Assembly: GCF_001458255.1 (NCBI RefSeq)
Contig: NZ_CYSB01000005.1
Span: forward strand, 62,001 to 126,000
Length of the DNA stretch: 64,000 nucleotides
Reading direction: 5' to 3'
Source of the DNA: Thalassovita autumnalis
GTDB lineage: Bacteria; Pseudomonadota; Alphaproteobacteria; Rhodobacterales; Rhodobacteraceae
This document shows positions 61,932 to 64,000 of this stretch, piece after piece. The position numbers and the translations under genes were made by a program. How positions within the stretch are numbered: the first letter of the stretch is position 1; the number at the start of each line of letters is the position of its first letter. The notes under the pieces are model-generated. The model was not told where the DNA came from. It made no database searches and saw only the letters and a program-made list of their open reading frames with translations.

Positions 61932-62810
61932 TCAGCTATCGCCCTGTTCGGCGCTCATCGCGTCGACCTGGATCAGCAGCTTGCGCACCTGTTCGTCCAA
62001 TAGGGCGCGGCCCTGATCCACGATGGCGACATAACGCGTCATCGTCGGTTCTAGCGCGGGCACCTGCGCGCTGATGCGCGGGGCAAAGCTGTAGGCGGCC
62101 CAAAGCAGTGCGGTCAGCAGCAGGGCCAAAGCAAAGCCACGGCGGAAACCGCTTTTGCCGCTGGCGACAGTGGTTTCCGGGCGCTCCATCTCACCGGGCA
62201 GTTCGTGATCAGCCGCTTCAGCAGGCCGCCGGTCCGAGGCCGCACGGAGGGAGGAGTTGATTTCGTCAATATCGGGCAGCAGATCACGACGGGAGACCGG
62301 CGTGTCATCCTCGGCCACCTCGGGCACGGGGTCTGGTTCGTCCGGCAGGCCCTTCATCCGGGCCATGCGCTCGCGCACCTGACGCGCGCGGCGATCGGCT
62401 TCATCCTCTGGCTCACCAAGGCCCAGATCAGGCTGCGTTTCGATGCCGCCTTCTGCGGCGCGGGCGCGGGCCTCACGCTCAGCCTCTTCGCGCAGCACCT
62501 CGGCAATCGACGGATCAAGGGACCGGCGTTGCGGCGATTGCGCGGTGGTCTCTGCGGGCGCGGGGTCTGGTTCCGGCGGGGCCTCTGGCTCTGGCGGGGC
62601 CTCCACATCGGTCTCTGGCATCTCACCAGCGGTGGTTTCCGGCTCAAGTCCGCTGGCGATCAGCTCTTCGCGCAGCTCCGGATCATTGTCGGGATGGTGC
62701 TGATACCAGGTGTTGCCGCAATTTGAGCATTGCACATCGCGCCCGGCGTCCGGGATCACGTCATCCGGCACTTCGTACTGCGCCCCGCAATTCGGGCAGA
62801 TCAAACGCAT
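61932..62810 (-). CDS. Zinc-ribbon (MJ0042-type) membrane protein
   Basis: 292 residues from the ATG at 62810. The N-terminal zinc ribbon has Cys5-x2-Cys8 and Cys28-x2-Cys31 (LICPNCGAQY, QCSNCGNTWYQ). A long acidic, Pro/Glu-rich, probably disordered region follows (about 40-215). One membrane helix lies at about 228-248 and a short periplasmic tail ends the protein. The family is common in alphaproteobacteria and its role is unknown. It diverges from ftsE, and the intergenic region carries two GTTAAC sites. Confidence 0.82.
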   Translation of the reverse strand: MRLICPNCGAQYEVPDDVIPDAGRDVQCSNCGNTWYQHHPDNDPELREELIASGLEPETTAGEMPETDVEAPPEPEAPPEPDPAPAETTAQSPQRRSLDPSIAEVLREEAEREARARAAEGGIETQPDLGLGEPEDEADRRARQVRERMARMKGLPDEPDPVPEVAEDDTPVSRRDLLPDIDEINSSLRAASDRRPAEAADHELPGEMERPETTVASGKSGFRRGFALALLLTALLWAAYSFAPRISAQVPALEPTMTRYVAIVDQGRALLDEQVRKLLIQVDAMSAEQGDS

Positions 62811-62854
62811 TGGCTTGCCTCTCACACCTGCTCAGCTGGTCTGTCCCAGCTTTT

Positions 62855-62870
62855 GTTAACCTTCGTTAAC
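62855..62870. promoter_or_regulatory. Paired GTTAAC sites between zinc-ribbon gene and ftsE
   Basis: GTTAAC-CTTC-GTTAAC (62855-62870), two identical palindromes 10 bp apart and so symmetrical for both divergent genes. It resembles a CtrA box but the TTAA spacing is 6 instead of 7. Confidence 0.3.
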
Positions 62871-63035
62871 ACACACCTGAATGGCGCAACTATATGGCGG
62901 AAAAGGCATTTGGAAAAGCGTAAAGCGTTTTGACCCTGTTCTGCGGTCTGGCACACAGCCGCCGTCCCGGTTTTTGGCGCATTGCATCTGTGCCGAGGCT
63001 CGTGCAGAAAAGGCAGGCAAAAATGGGGGCAGCCG

Positions 63036-63713
63036 GTGATTGAGCTAGAAAATGTGGCCTATAGCTATGGGGGTGGTGAGCTTCTCAGTGAGATCTCACT
63101 CAAGCTGTCGCCGGGGTCCTTCCATTTCCTGACTGGACCGTCGGGTGCGGGGAAAACCACCTTCATGAAGCTCTGCTATGGGGCGCTATTGCCGACGGCG
63201 GGTCACGTGCGCCTGTTTGACCGCGATGTACGCCAGATGGACCGCGATGAGGTGGCGCTGAACCGCCGCCGTATCGGGGTGGTGCATCAGGACTGTCAGT
63301 TCCTGGATCACCTGCCGATCGCCGAAAACATTGCGCTGCCGCTTAACGTATCGGGCCGCGACAACATTGATGAACTGGCCAACCTCAAGGAATTGATGGC
63401 CTGGGTCGGTCTGAAATCCCGCGCTGAGGCATTGCCACCGGAACTGTCGGGCGGCGAACGTCAACGCGCCGCGCTGGCCCGTGCGGTGATCATGTCACCG
63501 GATGTGATCCTGGCCGATGAACCTACCGGCAACATCGATTGGGAAATGTCACAGCGCCTGCTGCGGCTGCTGGTTGAGCTGAACCGGATGGGCAAGACCA
63601 TCATGGTCGCGACCCACGATATGAACCTGATCCGCGCTGCCAAAGGGCAGGTGCAGGCCCGGGTGCTGCGGATCGCCAATCGTCGGGTACAACTGGCGGG
63701 GGCGGATCTATGA
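63036..63713 (+). CDS. ftsE: Cell division ATP-binding protein FtsE
   Basis: ATPase of the FtsEX complex, which gates peptidoglycan hydrolysis at the division site. It has 225 residues from GTG 63036 (IELENVAYSYGGGEL follows); upstream frame to 62982 lacks similarity. Walker A is LTGPSGAGKTTFMKL, signature LSGGERQRAALARAV, Walker B VILADEPTGNID and the switch His is in VATHDMNL. RRRIGVVHQDCQFLDHL is a typical FtsE Q-loop. The stop overlaps the ftsX start (ATGA). Confidence 0.95.
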   Translation: MIELENVAYSYGGGELLSEISLKLSPGSFHFLTGPSGAGKTTFMKLCYGALLPTAGHVRLFDRDVRQMDRDEVALNRRRIGVVHQDCQFLDHLPIAENIALPLNVSGRDNIDELANLKELMAWVGLKSRAEALPPELSGGERQRAALARAVIMSPDVILADEPTGNIDWEMSQRLLRLLVELNRMGKTIMVATHDMNLIRAAKGQVQARVLRIANRRVQLAGADL

Positions 63714-64000
63714 GCGTTTTGAAAGGTTTCACCACCCTCTTTGTGCCCGATGCACAGGCCGACCGTGTGGTGCCCCCCACCGGGTTCACCGCAACGTTGA
63801 CCACCTTCAGCGCCATTGCGATGGGGTTCCTTGCGGTTTTTGCGCTGGCGCTGACACTGGCCTCGGGCCGGTTGGCGGATCGCTGGTCGAACGAGCTGGC
63901 GCGATCCTCCACCTTGCGGATCTCAGCCCCTGAGGAGCAGATGCAGGCCCAGATCACGGCGGCGCTGCGGGTGCTGGAAACCACCCCCGGTGTCGAAAGC
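63710..64000 (+). CDS. ftsX: Cell division protein FtsX (3' end cut by window edge)
   Basis: N-terminal 97 residues of the FtsEX permease. A short cytoplasmic start (MSVLKGFTTLFVPDAQADRV) is followed by membrane helix 1 (about residues 31-51, FSAIAMGFLAVFALALTLAS) and the beginning of the extracellular loop (LRISAPEEQMQAQ). It is coupled to ftsE by a 4-bp overlap. Identification rests on position and topology. Confidence 0.9.
   Translation, partial: MSVLKGFTTLFVPDAQADRVVPPTGFTATLTTFSAIAMGFLAVFALALTLASGRLADRWSNELARSSTLRISAPEEQMQAQITAALRVLETTPGVES

Noticed and set aside
62855-62870. CtrA box at the ftsE / zinc-ribbon divergence
   Set aside because: TTAA to TTAAC spacing is 6 bp instead of 7, so it fails the consensus that the comM sites meet. 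Kept only as an unassigned GTTAAC pair.

Overview
The window is chromosomal DNA of an alphaproteobacterium, most likely of the Roseobacter group (Rhodobacteraceae). Evidence is the cell-cycle regulator GcrA, an RpoHII-type sigma-32 factor, the PCu(A)C copper chaperone, MeaB, the glnD-murJ pair, the order penicillin-binding-protein activator / rsmI / yraN / gshB, CtrA-like boxes, and high-GC coding sequence throughout. Almost everything is core genome. I found no insertion sequence, prophage, CRISPR array, rRNA or tRNA gene. About 61 protein genes fill the window; two run off its ends (rimO on the left, ftsX on the right).

Layout. 1-6.7 kb: rimO, an AsmA protein, two small envelope lipoproteins (one a lytic transglycosylase) and the arginine pair argD-argF. 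7-15.4 kb: a DMT exporter, an ABC-2 permease, gcrA, a hrpB-NUDIX-pit run on the minus strand, and meaB. 15.7-23.1 kb: an ABC exporter, rpmB, a copper-delivery pair, a sirtuin facing a low-molecular-weight phosphatase, a branched-chain aminotransferase, trpS and a rhomboid-like protein that lacks the catalytic residues. 23.2-34.7 kb: murJ-glnD, the LpoA-like lipoprotein facing rsmI-yraN-gshB-hydrolase, comM (yifB) behind two CtrA-like boxes, and a glutathione S-transferase broken by an in-frame TGA. 34.8-44.4 kb: cobU with a CobC-like phosphatase, then rpoH-chaN, coaBC, dut, a membrane-anchored MoeB, an amino-acid binding protein with one permease, and an M3 peptidase. 44.5-51.2 kb: a glycine-zipper lipoprotein, a membrane-anchored NYN/Zc3h12a-type RNase, a phosphomannomutase/phosphoglucomutase, capsule-export genes kpsE and kpsT, and nhaA. 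51.4-55.3 kb: a uracil-DNA glycosylase, sseB, ghrA with a VOC protein, and a LysR regulator. 55.3-64 kb: the rod-shape operon mreB-mreC-mreD-mrdA-rodA, rlmJ, a zinc-ribbon membrane protein, and ftsE-ftsX.

How the genes fit together. Cell-envelope growth dominates (MreBCD, PBP2, RodA, MurJ, FtsEX, LpoA-like activator, lytic transglycosylase, AsmA, capsule export). Translation and rRNA/protein modification (RimO, RsmI, RlmJ, TrpS, L28) and stress or redox handling (RpoH, ChaN, GshB, GST) make up most of the rest. The most notable points beyond routine annotation are the nonsense codon in the GST gene, paired CtrA-like boxes in front of comM, a hairpin that appears to hide the Shine-Dalgarno sequence of TTG-started mreC, a pseudo-rhomboid, and a five-copy intergenic repeat built around GAGTATTT next to GC-rich hairpins.
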